From Zooshikella ganghwensis DSM 15267 (GTDB lineage: Bacteria > Pseudomonadota > Gammaproteobacteria > Pseudomonadales > Zooshikellaceae): DNA of 34,765 nucleotides. This document shows, in pieces, positions 7,371 to 15,776 of the stretch. The notes beneath the pieces are model-generated. The model was not told where the DNA came from and did not search any database. It saw nothing but the letters and a program-made list of their open reading frames with translations. Position 1 is the first letter of the stretch, and the number at the start of each line of letters is the position of its first letter. Made by a program: the position numbers and the translations under genes. Location: positions 1-34,765 of the forward strand of contig NZ_AUAF01000042.1 of assembly GCF_000428585.1 (NCBI RefSeq), in the 5' to 3' direction.

Positions 7371-8987
7371 TTAGTGTTTGATGATGTAATAATCTTTTGA
7401 ATAAATATTATTCAGTGGATCTTGGTTTTGATAACCACCAACAAACGGCTTAACAAGACGGGCTGTTACATCATGATAAATGGGCGCAATAGGCATATCA
7501 CGGGCAAGCAGTTGCTCTGCTTTCATGTAAAACTCACCAGGATTTTCAGCTTTAATCGCACTAACAAGCAACTGGTCATACTCAGGATTATTATACTTTG
7601 GATCATTCAAAGTGTTTTTAGAGGTCATTAAATCAAGCATTGTTGATGCTTCATTGTAATCACCATTCCAGCCTGCCCTAGCCACTTCAAAATTACCTAA
7701 ACGCTTATTATCGAGGTAGGTTTTCCATTCCTGATTTTCAAGTGAAACTTTAGCACCTAATGTTTTTTTCCACATAGATGCAATAGCTACTGCAATCTTT
7801 TTATGATTGTCATCTGTATTGTACAACAGCGTGAAAGACAACGGCTTATCTTTTGAGTATCCGGCTTCAGCTAATAATTTTTTCGCCATTTCATTGCGTT
7901 CTTTCTGAGATAACTTAGCAATTTTATTCTCAGGTGCTTTAAACCCATCAATATTAGCAGGTGTAAGATTGAAGGTTGGTATCTGGCCCATACCTAGGAT
8001 TTTGTCAGTAATAATGGACCGATCAATGGCTAATGATAACGCTTTTCTTACTTTGACATTATCAAATGGTTTTTTACGTGTGTAGAAACTGTAGTAGTAA
8101 GTTGATGCCTGACCGGTAATGTGTAACTCGTCAGCCATGTCTTTTTTAATACGTTTAAACTGCTCAATAGGTAACCGCTCATAGGTCAGATGTACTTCAT
8201 TTGCACGGTAACGATCAAGCTCAGCATTGCGCTCTTGAATAGGTAAAAAGACAACTTCGTTTAATACAGTTTGCTTATTGTTCCAGTAATTTGGATTACG
8301 CTCTACGACAATTTTTTCGTTAACCACCCAGCTCTTTAACTTAAATGCACCGTTAGATACCATTTTTCCGGGGCGAGTCCACTGATCTCCAAGCTTTTCT
8401 ATTACTTTCTTAGGTACTGGGTATGTGGTCGTATGCACCATCATTTTAACAAAGTAAGGTAAAGGCTTCTCCAAGGTTACTTGGAAAGTATGATCATCAA
8501 CCGCTTTTACGCCTAATTTAGACTTATCTTCTTTGCCATTGATAATAGCACCTGCATTTTTGATGGCCGCTAGCTCAAAGTACCACGCATAATTAGAGGC
8601 TAATTTAGGGTCAACTCCACGCTGAAAAGCATATACAAAGTCTTCAGCAGTCACAGGATCGCCATTAGACCAACGCGCATCCTGGCGTAACTTGAAGGTA
8701 TACACCATCTTATCTTCACTTACATCCCAGCTTTCAGCTACTCCTGGTATTACACTGCCATCCTGAGCATTAGAAACAAGCCCTTCAAACAAATCCCGCG
8801 CAATAGCTGAACCAGGTGTTCCTTCAATTTTTTGAGGATCGATAGAAGCAGGTTCTGAACCATTGCCCCGAACTAACCGCTGCTCTTCATCCAACTTAAC
8901 CCCTTCTGGAACGATGGCAGCCTGTGCGGCAATGCCTACACACAGAAAAGACATACACACAGCACGTGAAATCTTTTTTAATATCAT
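7371..8987 (-). CDS. oppA: Periplasmic oligopeptide-binding protein OppA
   Basis: 538 residues from ATG 8987, which has AGGAG 8 bases upstream; a 12-codon upstream extension lacks such a site. The Sec signal peptide is residues 1-24 (M-I-L-K-K ... A-A-Q-A-A), with no lipobox. The mature protein is a family-5 solute-binding protein (SBP_bac_5): RGNGSEPASIDPQKIEGTPG near the N-terminus, the ARWSNGDPVTAEDFVYAFQR signature (about 107-126), and KALSLAIDRSII midway. Length and order match OppA/MppA. It captures oligopeptides in the periplasm and hands them to OppBC. First gene of oppABCDF. The leader upstream is long, so a regulated promoter in 8988-9200 is likely, but no consensus is clear. Confidence 0.95.
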   Translation of the reverse strand: MILKKISRAVCMSFLCVGIAAQAAIVPEGVKLDEEQRLVRGNGSEPASIDPQKIEGTPGSAIARDLFEGLVSNAQDGSVIPGVAESWDVSEDKMVYTFKLRQDARWSNGDPVTAEDFVYAFQRGVDPKLASNYAWYFELAAIKNAGAIINGKEDKSKLGVKAVDDHTFQVTLEKPLPYFVKMMVHTTTYPVPKKVIEKLGDQWTRPGKMVSNGAFKLKSWVVNEKIVVERNPNYWNNKQTVLNEVVFLPIQERNAELDRYRANEVHLTYERLPIEQFKRIKKDMADELHITGQASTYYYSFYTRKKPFDNVKVRKALSLAIDRSIITDKILGMGQIPTFNLTPANIDGFKAPENKIAKLSQKERNEMAKKLLAEAGYSKDKPLSFTLLYNTDDNHKKIAVAIASMWKKTLGAKVSLENQEWKTYLDNKRLGNFEVARAGWNGDYNEASTMLDLMTSKNTLNDPKYNNPEYDQLLVSAIKAENPGEFYMKAEQLLARDMPIAPIYHDVTARLVKPFVGGYQNQDPLNNIYSKDYYIIKH

Positions 8988-9444
8988 AGTCAAGACTCCT
9001 ATTGGCAAAACAAACGCAATCAACTTTTCATTATGTTTTCATTATTTTGGCGTTTACTACGCAATACCCATAGAGAGTCATAATTAGCGGGCCAAGCTTC
9101 TGTTCAGAAAAGACAGTCGCGTTTGACTAAATTAAAAAGTGCTGACTGTGCCAAAAGTAAGTAATGTAGCCAATTTATGGATTACTTCCTGAGTGACTGA
9201 ATAGCAGCCCCCTGGCAACAAGACGAAACACTCCCTCTAATAATGACTAGCACAAGGGTACAAGCTTCAGATTAAATCCTCTGAAAGCTCATCGGTACAC
9301 AACCTATTCATCTCTTTTTATAAAATAAAACACATCCAAAATAAACAATCTGTTACATTCTAGATAATTATTATACAGTCAGCAAACTAAGTTTACTAAA
9401 GGCGAGTGAGGTATAATGCTCAAAATAAAGATTTATCTAATATA

Positions 9445-9476
9445 TACCCATCTTGTCGGGTACCTAGAACACTAGG
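9445..9476. other. Two directly abutting short hairpins
   Basis: TACCC (9445-9449) pairs with GGGTA (9458-9462), and immediately after it CCTAG (9463-9467) pairs with CTAGG (9472-9476). A TATAAT hexamer lies at about 9412-9417, upstream on the plus strand, without a good -35. The pair of stems could be part of a structured RNA; no family was recognised. Confidence 0.3.
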
Positions 9477-9610
9477 TTGCCATGTTTACTTAAGGTTGTT
9501 TTTCTCGTAAGAAAGGAAAATAAACATCAAAAAACTTCACTAAAACTAACTCAGTTTAATCTGGGAAGCTCTCCTTTTAATAATTAGAAGAATCTAATTT
9601 AGGTGAGCTA

Positions 9611-9640
9611 AAATAAAAAAGCAGCGAACAAGTCACTGCT
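9611..9640 (-). terminator. Orphan rho-independent terminator (minus strand)
   Basis: On the minus strand AGCAGTGA (9640-9633) pairs with TCGCTGCT (9627-9620), an 8-bp stem with one G-U pair and a 5-base loop, followed at once by TTTTTTATTT. This is a good intrinsic terminator, but the nearest upstream gene on that strand (mqo) already has its own terminator at 9915-9936. It therefore points to a separate short transcript starting between about 9650 and 9900. Confidence 0.6.
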
Positions 9641-9914
9641 ATAAAAAGATAACAACTTGGAAGGAGTTAACACTTTCTATTCATTGCATAAAGGATGCCA
9701 GGTTGATCTGCCATACATTAAACTTTAGATCCAAGAGTAAAAGGGAAATGAAAAATACGCGTATATCCCTAGCGCACTACGATAATTGAGCTTAGTCAGC
9801 ACAAATATAATTTTTCAATTTGGCTAAAAAACTAACTACAGCCATCCCCTGAAAATACAAACTTATCCTTGTTAGATGCCCAATAAAGGCGCAATGTGAT
9901 CTGTAATAGGGCAC

Positions 9915-9936
9915 AAAAAAGGCCCTTTTCGGGCCT
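9915..9936 (-). terminator. Rho-independent terminator of mqo
   Basis: On the minus strand AGGCCC-GAAAA-GGGCCT followed by TTTTT forms a compact GC-rich stem (9936-9920) with a U-tract, 13 bp after the mqo stop codon. Confidence 0.88.
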
Positions 9937-9949
9937 GATTAATCATTAA

Positions 9950-11284
9950 TCACTTAAATAGCGTTTCTTTAAATTTATTTTCATCAAACTCACAACCTAA
10001 ATAATCTACGATTGATTGCAGGTCTTTTTCAGCATTATCTAAACAACTAGTCCCACCTGGAGATGGCGTCATATTAAAAATAATGCCTTTTTCTTTAATT
10101 TTAGCCTCTCCCATCAATAGCTGTTTTTTCTCTTTATCAATCAACTGTGGCCTTACACCACCAAATCCTTTAGCAAAAGAAACATCAGCCAATGTCAAAG
10201 AGGGAACAATTTTTTGGGCATCTTTTAAGAATAATCTGCGCCGCACATAAGGTACTTCAAATAACATATTTTTAAAAATATAATTACGAATATCAGGTAC
10301 TTTTAATAAATCCCAAAATACTTTAACGACAGCACTATCCAGTCGAAGTACTTTAAAAAAGTCTAAAATAGTACTGGGATTATAACGCTCCAACATGGGT
10401 AACAGTAGCGCGGTTGGTCCAAAACGTGTTTTGCCATCAACTAATACGTCAGGATCACCATGAATTGCTGCAAACGGGAGTTTATCATTTTGAACAGTAT
10501 AGACTTTTCCATTTAATACCTTAGGGGTGAAGTAAAAGCTCCCCGCCATTGGCATACAAGAAAAGTTTAAGCCATACCCCATTTTCTGCGCATAGAGCAA
10601 ACTATGCCCACAAGCAGAAACAACAACAAACTTTGCATAATAATCGCCTTTGTCAGTAACAACTCTAAATCGTTCACCATCTCGACGAATGTCCTCAACT
10701 TTTGTACCCAAGCAAATATCAATTGACTTATCCTGAGCCTGCTTGGCTTGTGCTACAAAAGAGCGAGAGAGTGTGGCGTAATCGACAGCGGTGTACTCAT
10801 CAACAGCACCTAATGCTGCCAGTTCTTCTGGCCGTTCTCGACCATTGATATTAACAACACTTGGCTCAACTTTGGCAATATCACTTTTCTCAAACAACTC
10901 CATACTGGGAAAGTGATGCTTAAACACATCATAGCGTTCGCGCAGAAACTGGCTTTCCTTAGCTCCAACACCGAGTACCATTTTGGGGTACTTGAATACG
11001 ATTTGCTCATACTCTTCTTTTGGTAGCTGCAAAGCATAGGTTCTAAGCATATCGGCAGCACGTTTGACGACAATTGCCTTTTCTAAGCTATAGTTGGTCT
11101 CGATATCACCACAATGGATTGTCTGACTGTTATTGCTGCCCTTGGAGCTCACCTGAGCCAAGTCATAATACTTCTCAACTAAACAAATAGACTTAAGGTT
11201 GGTAAATTTTGCAAGTTCATAGAGGAGTGCGGTACCGGATACGCCACCGCCAACGATCAATACATCATGGGTATGTACAGTCAT
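9950..11284 (-). CDS. mqo: FAD-dependent malate:quinone oxidoreductase, Campylobacter/Helicobacter type
   Basis: 444 residues. N-terminal dinucleotide-binding fold LIVGGGVSGTALLYEL (about 9-24) with an acidic residue ending the second strand (VEK), then DLAQVSSKGSNNSQTIHCGD (about 41-60) and IETNYSLEKA, the pattern of the malate:quinone oxidoreductase/2-hydroxyglutarate oxidase group. The C-terminus has FGGVRPQL and MTPSPGGTSCL, which close the FAD site. The predicted role is membrane-associated oxidation of malate to oxaloacetate feeding electrons to quinone. The length of about 445 and the SQTIH...IETNY block look like the epsilonproteobacterial enzyme rather than the roughly 500-residue Pseudomonas/E. 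coli Mqo. Substrate should be treated as probable; a related hydroxy-acid oxidase is possible. Stand-alone gene with its own terminator. Confidence 0.75.
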   Translation of the reverse strand: MTVHTHDVLIVGGGVSGTALLYELAKFTNLKSICLVEKYYDLAQVSSKGSNNSQTIHCGDIETNYSLEKAIVVKRAADMLRTYALQLPKEEYEQIVFKYPKMVLGVGAKESQFLRERYDVFKHHFPSMELFEKSDIAKVEPSVVNINGRERPEELAALGAVDEYTAVDYATLSRSFVAQAKQAQDKSIDICLGTKVEDIRRDGERFRVVTDKGDYYAKFVVVSACGHSLLYAQKMGYGLNFSCMPMAGSFYFTPKVLNGKVYTVQNDKLPFAAIHGDPDVLVDGKTRFGPTALLLPMLERYNPSTILDFFKVLRLDSAVVKVFWDLLKVPDIRNYIFKNMLFEVPYVRRRLFLKDAQKIVPSLTLADVSFAKGFGGVRPQLIDKEKKQLLMGEAKIKEKGIIFNMTPSPGGTSCLDNAEKDLQSIVDYLGCEFDENKFKETLFK

Positions 11285-11655
11285 AACTGCTTCGGCTCTC
11301 TAAGGTGCTTTTAGTATGTTTATAGCTTCACGCGTTGAGATTGCTGTGACTTGATAAGTACAGCGCTTTTATTATACCGAAATCAAACCCATTTGACTGC
11401 GTGTTCCCATTGATATTAAAAATGGTGAGTATAAATCTAACTTATTCTTATATACGTACTCGAAGTACTAGTAATGTGATCCCCTATTAACGGTTACTCT
11501 CAGATAGTCCTTAAACTTGATGTATTGACTGCCTGACAAGAAATAAGCTTTTGATATTCAGCAGCTCATAAATTAAGCCACATATTAGAACTTGCTCTTA
11601 GTCAAAATGAGACATAGAACAAAATTATTTAGCAAGATGCCACATACATAACTGG

Positions 11656-11695
11656 TATAATACGCTCCACAAAACGACCAATAACGGCCATTATT
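11656..11695 (+). promoter_or_regulatory. Candidate promoter -10 with overlapping palindrome
   Basis: TATAAT at 11656-11661 (in TGGTATAAT) is a perfect -10, but the -35 is weak. About 20 bases downstream lies AATAACGGCCATTATT (11680-11695), a palindrome with one mismatched pair, positioned over the expected transcription start as an operator might be. The transcript would run towards the structured region at 11853 and the cyclase gene. Confidence 0.35.
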
Positions 11696-11852
11696 TGACG
11701 GCTTTTATTTTAGTTAAGGCAAACCTTATATAAACTAAAGGTCTTATCTGCAGTCTTTTAGTGATGTACTGCCCTTTAGAAAAGTGTCTTGATAGACTGT
11801 ACTTCCAATCACACTGTTAAAAGTAACGCAGTTATCTGACAAGGCAGAAATT

Positions 11853-11938
11853 AAGGCTGGCAATAACATGAGGGCACTTCTTAAGCAAACAATGATAGCT
11901 TATCACAGCTATTACATGTTTAAATTATGACCAGCCTT
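11853..11938 (+). ncRNA. Nested stem-loop RNA candidate in the cyclase leader
   Basis: Three nested perfect or near-perfect stems: AAGGCTGG (11853-11860) with CCAGCCTT (11931-11938); AACATG (11865-11870) with CATGTT (11915-11920); TGATAGCT (11893-11900) with AGCTATTA (11907-11914, one G-U) closing a 6-base loop. The outer stem runs into a short T-run (TTTT), so it could act as a weak terminator or as a leader switch. It ends 141 bp before the cyclase start. No known riboswitch or sRNA family was recognised. Confidence 0.4.
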
Positions 11939-12079
11939 TTGTATTACTCAGGAGCATTCTTCTACTAAAAAGCAACTTAATAGCAATAAGCTGTCTTATT
12001 TACTGCTTATGGCCTGTTAACACGACACAAACAACAGCCAACATTTAGGTATAACTCAATTTGCTATCTGGGCCAGACA

Positions 12080-13594
12080 TTGTCAAACGCAATTAATACG
12101 TCAACTCCAACGTCCATATCACAGACACCTTCTGTCTGGCAAAGTATACGTTTACCAATTGCCTATAAACTCGCTTTTATTCTGACCTTAACAATGACTG
12201 TTGGTATGGCCATCATGGGCACAGTGATCACTACCAATCAGTACCGACTCATGAAAGAGCAAGTTGATGATTTTGGTACCACCATCGTTAACCAGCTTGC
12301 GGCTGCAGCACAAGAACCCCTATTTACCGATGATCTCGTCGGGCTAAAGGTGTTAACTAACAACCTCTCAAATGAGTCAGATATAAAAGGTGTGGCCGTA
12401 TACACCAATAATGGTGAGTTGATGGTCGCCCAAGGCTATATTCCACAAGCCTCTGTCAAAAATTTACTCACCGAGGATAACCGCCTACCCAATGATACTT
12501 TTCGTGTCGAGTGGAAAAAGCCTGGAAGTCATTCTGAAAAAGCGGAAATGGTTGCTTTTGTTAGTGCTATCCAATTTCAGGATGTTGTTGCAGGTTATGC
12601 GATGGTTAGCTTCAGTCAAGTTCGCATGTTTGAAGTGGTTCGCAGCTCAGTAAAAGGGATTATCCTCACCACCGTGATCCTGTCATTACTGATGAGCTTT
12701 ATTGCCATTGTAATGGGACGCCGTCTATCAAGACCCATTCATAGCCTGATGAATGCAGCTTCTGAAGCACTAAGCCATGGCAGAGAAGAAAAAAACACTG
12801 CTTTATCACAGGATGAGCTTAGTTATCTCGCTGCCAGCATGAAAACGCTAGCGAAAGGTTTTGGTGAGCGCTCACAGATTGAGTCTATTTTTTCTCGCTT
12901 CGTCTCAAAAAGCGTGGCAACACAGTTGTTAGAAAAAATGGATGAAGTCACCATTGGCGGTGGCCAGCAGGTCGAAGCAACTGTCGTTTTTGTCGACATT
13001 GTTGGTTTTACCAGCTTATCAGAAAATATGTCCCCCAAAGATGTGGCTGCCATGCTCAATGAGTATTTCAGTTTCTTTTATGAGTGTAGTACAGCGTTTT
13101 TGGGCATTGTCGATAAGTTTATTGGCGACTGTGCAATGGTCGTATTTGGTACACCAACCCCAGATGCCAACCATCGTTTAAATGCCATTGCCTATGCTGT
13201 TGCAGTACAAAAATTGATTCGCGTGGTGAATAAAAAACGACAAGAGAATGGTTTATTCCCTGTTAATGTACGAATTGGAATGAACTGTGGTTTAATGCTA
13301 GCAGGTTTACTTGGTGCTAATGAACGCCTGGAGTATACCGTCATTGGCGATGCGGTTAACTTAGCCTCTCGCTTAGCTGACAAAGCTGGTTCTGGGCAAA
13401 TCATTATCCCTTCCAGCATTTATGAACATCCAACAGTAAAAGACAAAGTTTGCGTACAGCACCATGGCAGTTTATCGCTTAAAGGTAAAGCAACAGAAAT
13501 TGAAGCTTTTCGCGTGACCAATCTCACAGGAGAATATCACGAGACAATGCGAGAATTAGTCAAAAAGATTCTCCATGAGGCGCAAGACCAATGA
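12080..13594 (+). CDS. Membrane class III adenylate cyclase with periplasmic sensor and HAMP
   Basis: 504 residues. Membrane helix 1 (about 29-51), a periplasmic region (about 52-190), membrane helix 2 (about 191-212), a HAMP linker (about 213-265) and a class III cyclase domain (about 296-485). Metal-binding Asp306 (VVFVDIVGFTSLS) and Asp350 (DKFIGD), base-selecting Lys346 and Thr420 (LEYTVIGD), and transition-state Asn427 and Arg431 (DAVNLASRL) are all present, so it should be active. Lys plus Thr in place of Asp is the class IIIb pattern, whose members often respond to bicarbonate. It should make cAMP in response to an envelope signal. The start is a TTG at 12080 without a clear ribosome-binding site and no ATG or GTG lies nearby upstream in frame, so the N-terminus is uncertain. 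Its last four bases overlap the next gene. Confidence 0.88.
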   Translation: MSNAINTSTPTSISQTPSVWQSIRLPIAYKLAFILTLTMTVGMAIMGTVITTNQYRLMKEQVDDFGTTIVNQLAAAAQEPLFTDDLVGLKVLTNNLSNESDIKGVAVYTNNGELMVAQGYIPQASVKNLLTEDNRLPNDTFRVEWKKPGSHSEKAEMVAFVSAIQFQDVVAGYAMVSFSQVRMFEVVRSSVKGIILTTVILSLLMSFIAIVMGRRLSRPIHSLMNAASEALSHGREEKNTALSQDELSYLAASMKTLAKGFGERSQIESIFSRFVSKSVATQLLEKMDEVTIGGGQQVEATVVFVDIVGFTSLSENMSPKDVAAMLNEYFSFFYECSTAFLGIVDKFIGDCAMVVFGTPTPDANHRLNAIAYAVAVQKLIRVVNKKRQENGLFPVNVRIGMNCGLMLAGLLGANERLEYTVIGDAVNLASRLADKAGSGQIIIPSSIYEHPTVKDKVCVQHHGSLSLKGKATEIEAFRVTNLTGEYHETMRELVKKILHEAQDQ

Positions 13595-14655
13595 GATACT
13601 CGTCATTTCGCTTCCCTATTTTAATTGTATTATGCTGTATACAGCTTGCAGGGTGCAGATTACCTCAAGCTTTTCTCACTTACAGAGAAAAACCTCCCTA
13701 CCCCACACAAAATATTGAGACGTTAACTGCAGAAGCAGAAGCATCTGCCGCCAATCAAAAGTGGCATACAGCGCTTACCCGCTATGAGCAAGCGTTAATG
13801 CTCAAGCCTGATGATGAAAAACTGCAGGCTGCTTTTGAACAAACACGATCACAACGTGATATACATATCACTAAACTACAGAACCGACTTTATTTATTAC
13901 AAGCTACGGTACTGAGTGATGAAATAAGCTTACTTGAAGAAATGGCTGAAGCTGATCCAACCAATTTACATATTCGCCAACAGCTCAAATCAGCCAAAGC
14001 CAAACAAGGTGAGCTTTATTATTTCTTATTACAATGTGCAGATAATGCCGTCGTTTTAAAACGTTCCCAACGTGGACTCGCCTGCTTGCATTTGGCAAAC
14101 AAGTTACCCTATCACACAGCAGACGAAGAGCGCATTGCATCGCTTAAAAAGCAGTTAACCCAAATTGCCACACAAGAACAGCAAGAGGCTCTCGCGGCAC
14201 GCGCCCCCGTTAAACCATTGCAGGCAGAGCGTCTGGCTGAGCAAGCAGAGCAACGTCAACAAGAAAATCAACAAAGTAAAAAAGCGGCGAATAACGTCAA
14301 GCAGCTGAGTAAACTTCAGGAACGTTTTTCTTTGGCATTACAGCGACAAGACTTTTTGTCTGCCCAGTCCCTATTCAGTGAAATTGAGAAAATGGCACCC
14401 AATGATCCTGACCTTAAAAAACAGCGAAAAGCGCTAAAACAACAAACCCAATACTATGTTCAAGCTCAAACCCAAAAAGGCATTGAGCTATACAGTACTG
14501 GCTACCCAGAGCAAGCGCTTGAAACCTGGAAACCACTTTTAAAACTGTCACCCAAGAGCCAGGAACTTCATAATCACATTGATCGAGCCAAACGCTTTCT
14601 CAAAAAACTAAACCAGTTGCAAAAAGATAATCACGATGACATTACTATTCAGTAG
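13591..14655 (+). CDS. TPR-containing outer-membrane-type lipoprotein, coupled to the cyclase
   Basis: 354 residues. Signal peptide with lipobox LAGC (lipidated Cys22; Arg at +2 does not fit inner-membrane retention, so outer membrane is likely). Residues about 42-80 form a TPR-like pair (EAEASAANQKWHTALTRYEQ then ALMLKPDD), and a second pair lies at about 290-340 (YSTGYPEQALETWKPLLKLSP). A Gln/Glu/Lys-rich helical stretch at about 195-245 looks like a coiled coil. The ATG overlaps the cyclase stop as ATGA, implying translational coupling and a shared role, perhaps presenting an envelope signal to the cyclase's periplasmic domain. That role is inference; the specific family is not recognised. 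Confidence 0.75.
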   Translation: MRYSSFRFPILIVLCCIQLAGCRLPQAFLTYREKPPYPTQNIETLTAEAEASAANQKWHTALTRYEQALMLKPDDEKLQAAFEQTRSQRDIHITKLQNRLYLLQATVLSDEISLLEEMAEADPTNLHIRQQLKSAKAKQGELYYFLLQCADNAVVLKRSQRGLACLHLANKLPYHTADEERIASLKKQLTQIATQEQQEALAARAPVKPLQAERLAEQAEQRQQENQQSKKAANNVKQLSKLQERFSLALQRQDFLSAQSLFSEIEKMAPNDPDLKKQRKALKQQTQYYVQAQTQKGIELYSTGYPEQALETWKPLLKLSPKSQELHNHIDRAKRFLKKLNQLQKDNHDDITIQ

Positions 14656-14981
14656 TGTTTTACGCTAACTCACAACTATAAAACCACCAAAGATAGAAAA
14701 ACCCAACGCAAAGCACAAAGTGATAAATTTCACATAAAAGGCTAAAACAGTGTCTAAAGTGAGTGACCTGACGTTTAATCAGTCTCTCTGTTTTTTATAC
14801 TGCTACAATATTCACTTTGCTGTGGGTATAGTGTGTTTAAATAAAGATGATTATGATCTAAAAGCAATCTCCAATGCTTTTTTAACCTCTATCTAAAACA
14901 CTACCTTAGTGTTTTGATTTTTACTTAAATGGCGAAAGCTACACAATGTGTTTGTTAAGACTGACATAGCGATGAACTAGT
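14656..14981. other. Non-coding gap, 326 bp
   Basis: Lies between the TPR lipoprotein and yajG genes. The only clear element is the hairpin at 14895-14915; no ORF or RNA gene is evident elsewhere. Confidence 0.6.
14895..14923 (+). terminator. AT-rich hairpin terminator candidate
   Basis: AAAACACTA (14895-14903) pairs perfectly with TAGTGTTTT (14907-14915) around a 3-base loop, extendable by one U-G pair, and is followed by GATTTTTACTT. The stem is AT-rich, so strength is uncertain. It lies 240 bp beyond the TPR lipoprotein gene. Confidence 0.5.
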
Positions 14982-15569
14982 ATGATGAAAAGAACGATAT
15001 CTGCAGTATGCCTGGGTTTATCCATACTACTTACCATGACTGGCTGCGTCTTGTCTCCTCAGCAAATTAATGTCAACCCTACAATTACTCTGCCAACACG
15101 TGTACCTGTTGTTCAGCGCACAGTAATGGTTAATGTTGAGGATAGTCGTCCTACTAAAGTGCTTGGTACACGAGGTGGGCTATACGATAAAACAAGCACA
15201 ATCACCATTCAAAATGACCTGTCGAGAGCTATCAAACACGCTGTAGAGCAAGGTTTACTGCAAATGGAAATGCAAATCGACAACCAAAACCCCAGTGTCA
15301 AATTCAATGTTTACATTGATGAAATAAACTACGATACACCAGATAGTAACTACGTAACTCAAGTTAATGTTTCAGCCACCGTTAAGGCTGTTATCGAAAT
15401 TGGTTTAAAACGATACACCGGCCGTTATCAATCTTCAGCTAAACACCGTGTTGTAAAAGCACCTTCTGATGTGAAAAACCAAGAGATTATTAATGATCTG
15501 TTAAATGACGGCTTAAGTCGCATGTTTAACGACCAAAGCTTGATTCGGTTTATGCGTTCAAACCCATAG
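14982..15569 (+). CDS. yajG: YajG-family lipoprotein
   Basis: 195 residues (194 if the second of two adjacent ATGs is used). Signal peptide with lipobox TMTGC; lipidated Cys22, Val at +2, so probably outer membrane. The mature start, INVNPTITLP, followed by VMVNVEDSRPTKVLGTRGG and the C-terminal LLNDGLSRMFNDQSLIRFM, matches the YajG family of envelope lipoproteins of unknown function. Single gene, preceded by a hairpin and followed by a long stem-loop. Confidence 0.82.
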   Translation: MMKRTISAVCLGLSILLTMTGCVLSPQQINVNPTITLPTRVPVVQRTVMVNVEDSRPTKVLGTRGGLYDKTSTITIQNDLSRAIKHAVEQGLLQMEMQIDNQNPSVKFNVYIDEINYDTPDSNYVTQVNVSATVKAVIEIGLKRYTGRYQSSAKHRVVKAPSDVKNQEIINDLLNDGLSRMFNDQSLIRFMRSNP

Positions 15570-15585
15570 CTGCTAATTAAAGTCA

Positions 15586-15625
15586 GGCACCATTATCGAG
15601 CTAGTCCTGCTTTGATACTGGTGCC
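15586..15625. terminator. Stem-loop between convergent yajG and hemH
   Basis: GGCACCA (15586-15592) pairs with TGGTGCC (15619-15625), with a further TATC/GATA pairing inside. It lies 16 bp after the yajG stop. A U-tract is absent on the plus side, so it may be a processing or stability stem rather than a strong intrinsic terminator. Confidence 0.4.
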
Positions 15626-15776
15626 CAATCATTTACCTTTTTACTATACCCTTCACGAATGATTTCTAGGTTTTGTTATCTTCACTCCTCACCCCAATCA
15701 CCTATTAATATAGGCTCATGGGACTTCGTCACTCGATGGCCGCACCTAAAAACAATTCGTATTGGGTATATTAACC

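Larger units (their letters stand above)
8988..9914. other. Long non-coding gap, about 930 bp, between mqo and oppA
   Basis: No credible protein-coding frame on either strand. It should contain the oppA promoter. It also holds a 6-bp inverted repeat ACAGTC...GACTGT near 9111-9148 in the probable oppA promoter region, two abutting hairpins at 9445-9476, and an orphan rho-independent terminator at 9611-9640. The length and the orphan terminator suggest an unrecognised small RNA or the remains of a lost gene. Confidence 0.6.
11285..12079. other. Divergent non-coding gap, 795 bp, between mqo and the adenylate cyclase gene
   Basis: No protein-coding frame is supported. Visible elements are a -10-like TATAAT preceded by TGG at 11656-11661, an imperfect 16-bp palindrome at 11680-11695, and a nested stem-loop region at 11853-11938. 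The rest is AT-rich without recognisable structure. Confidence 0.6.
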
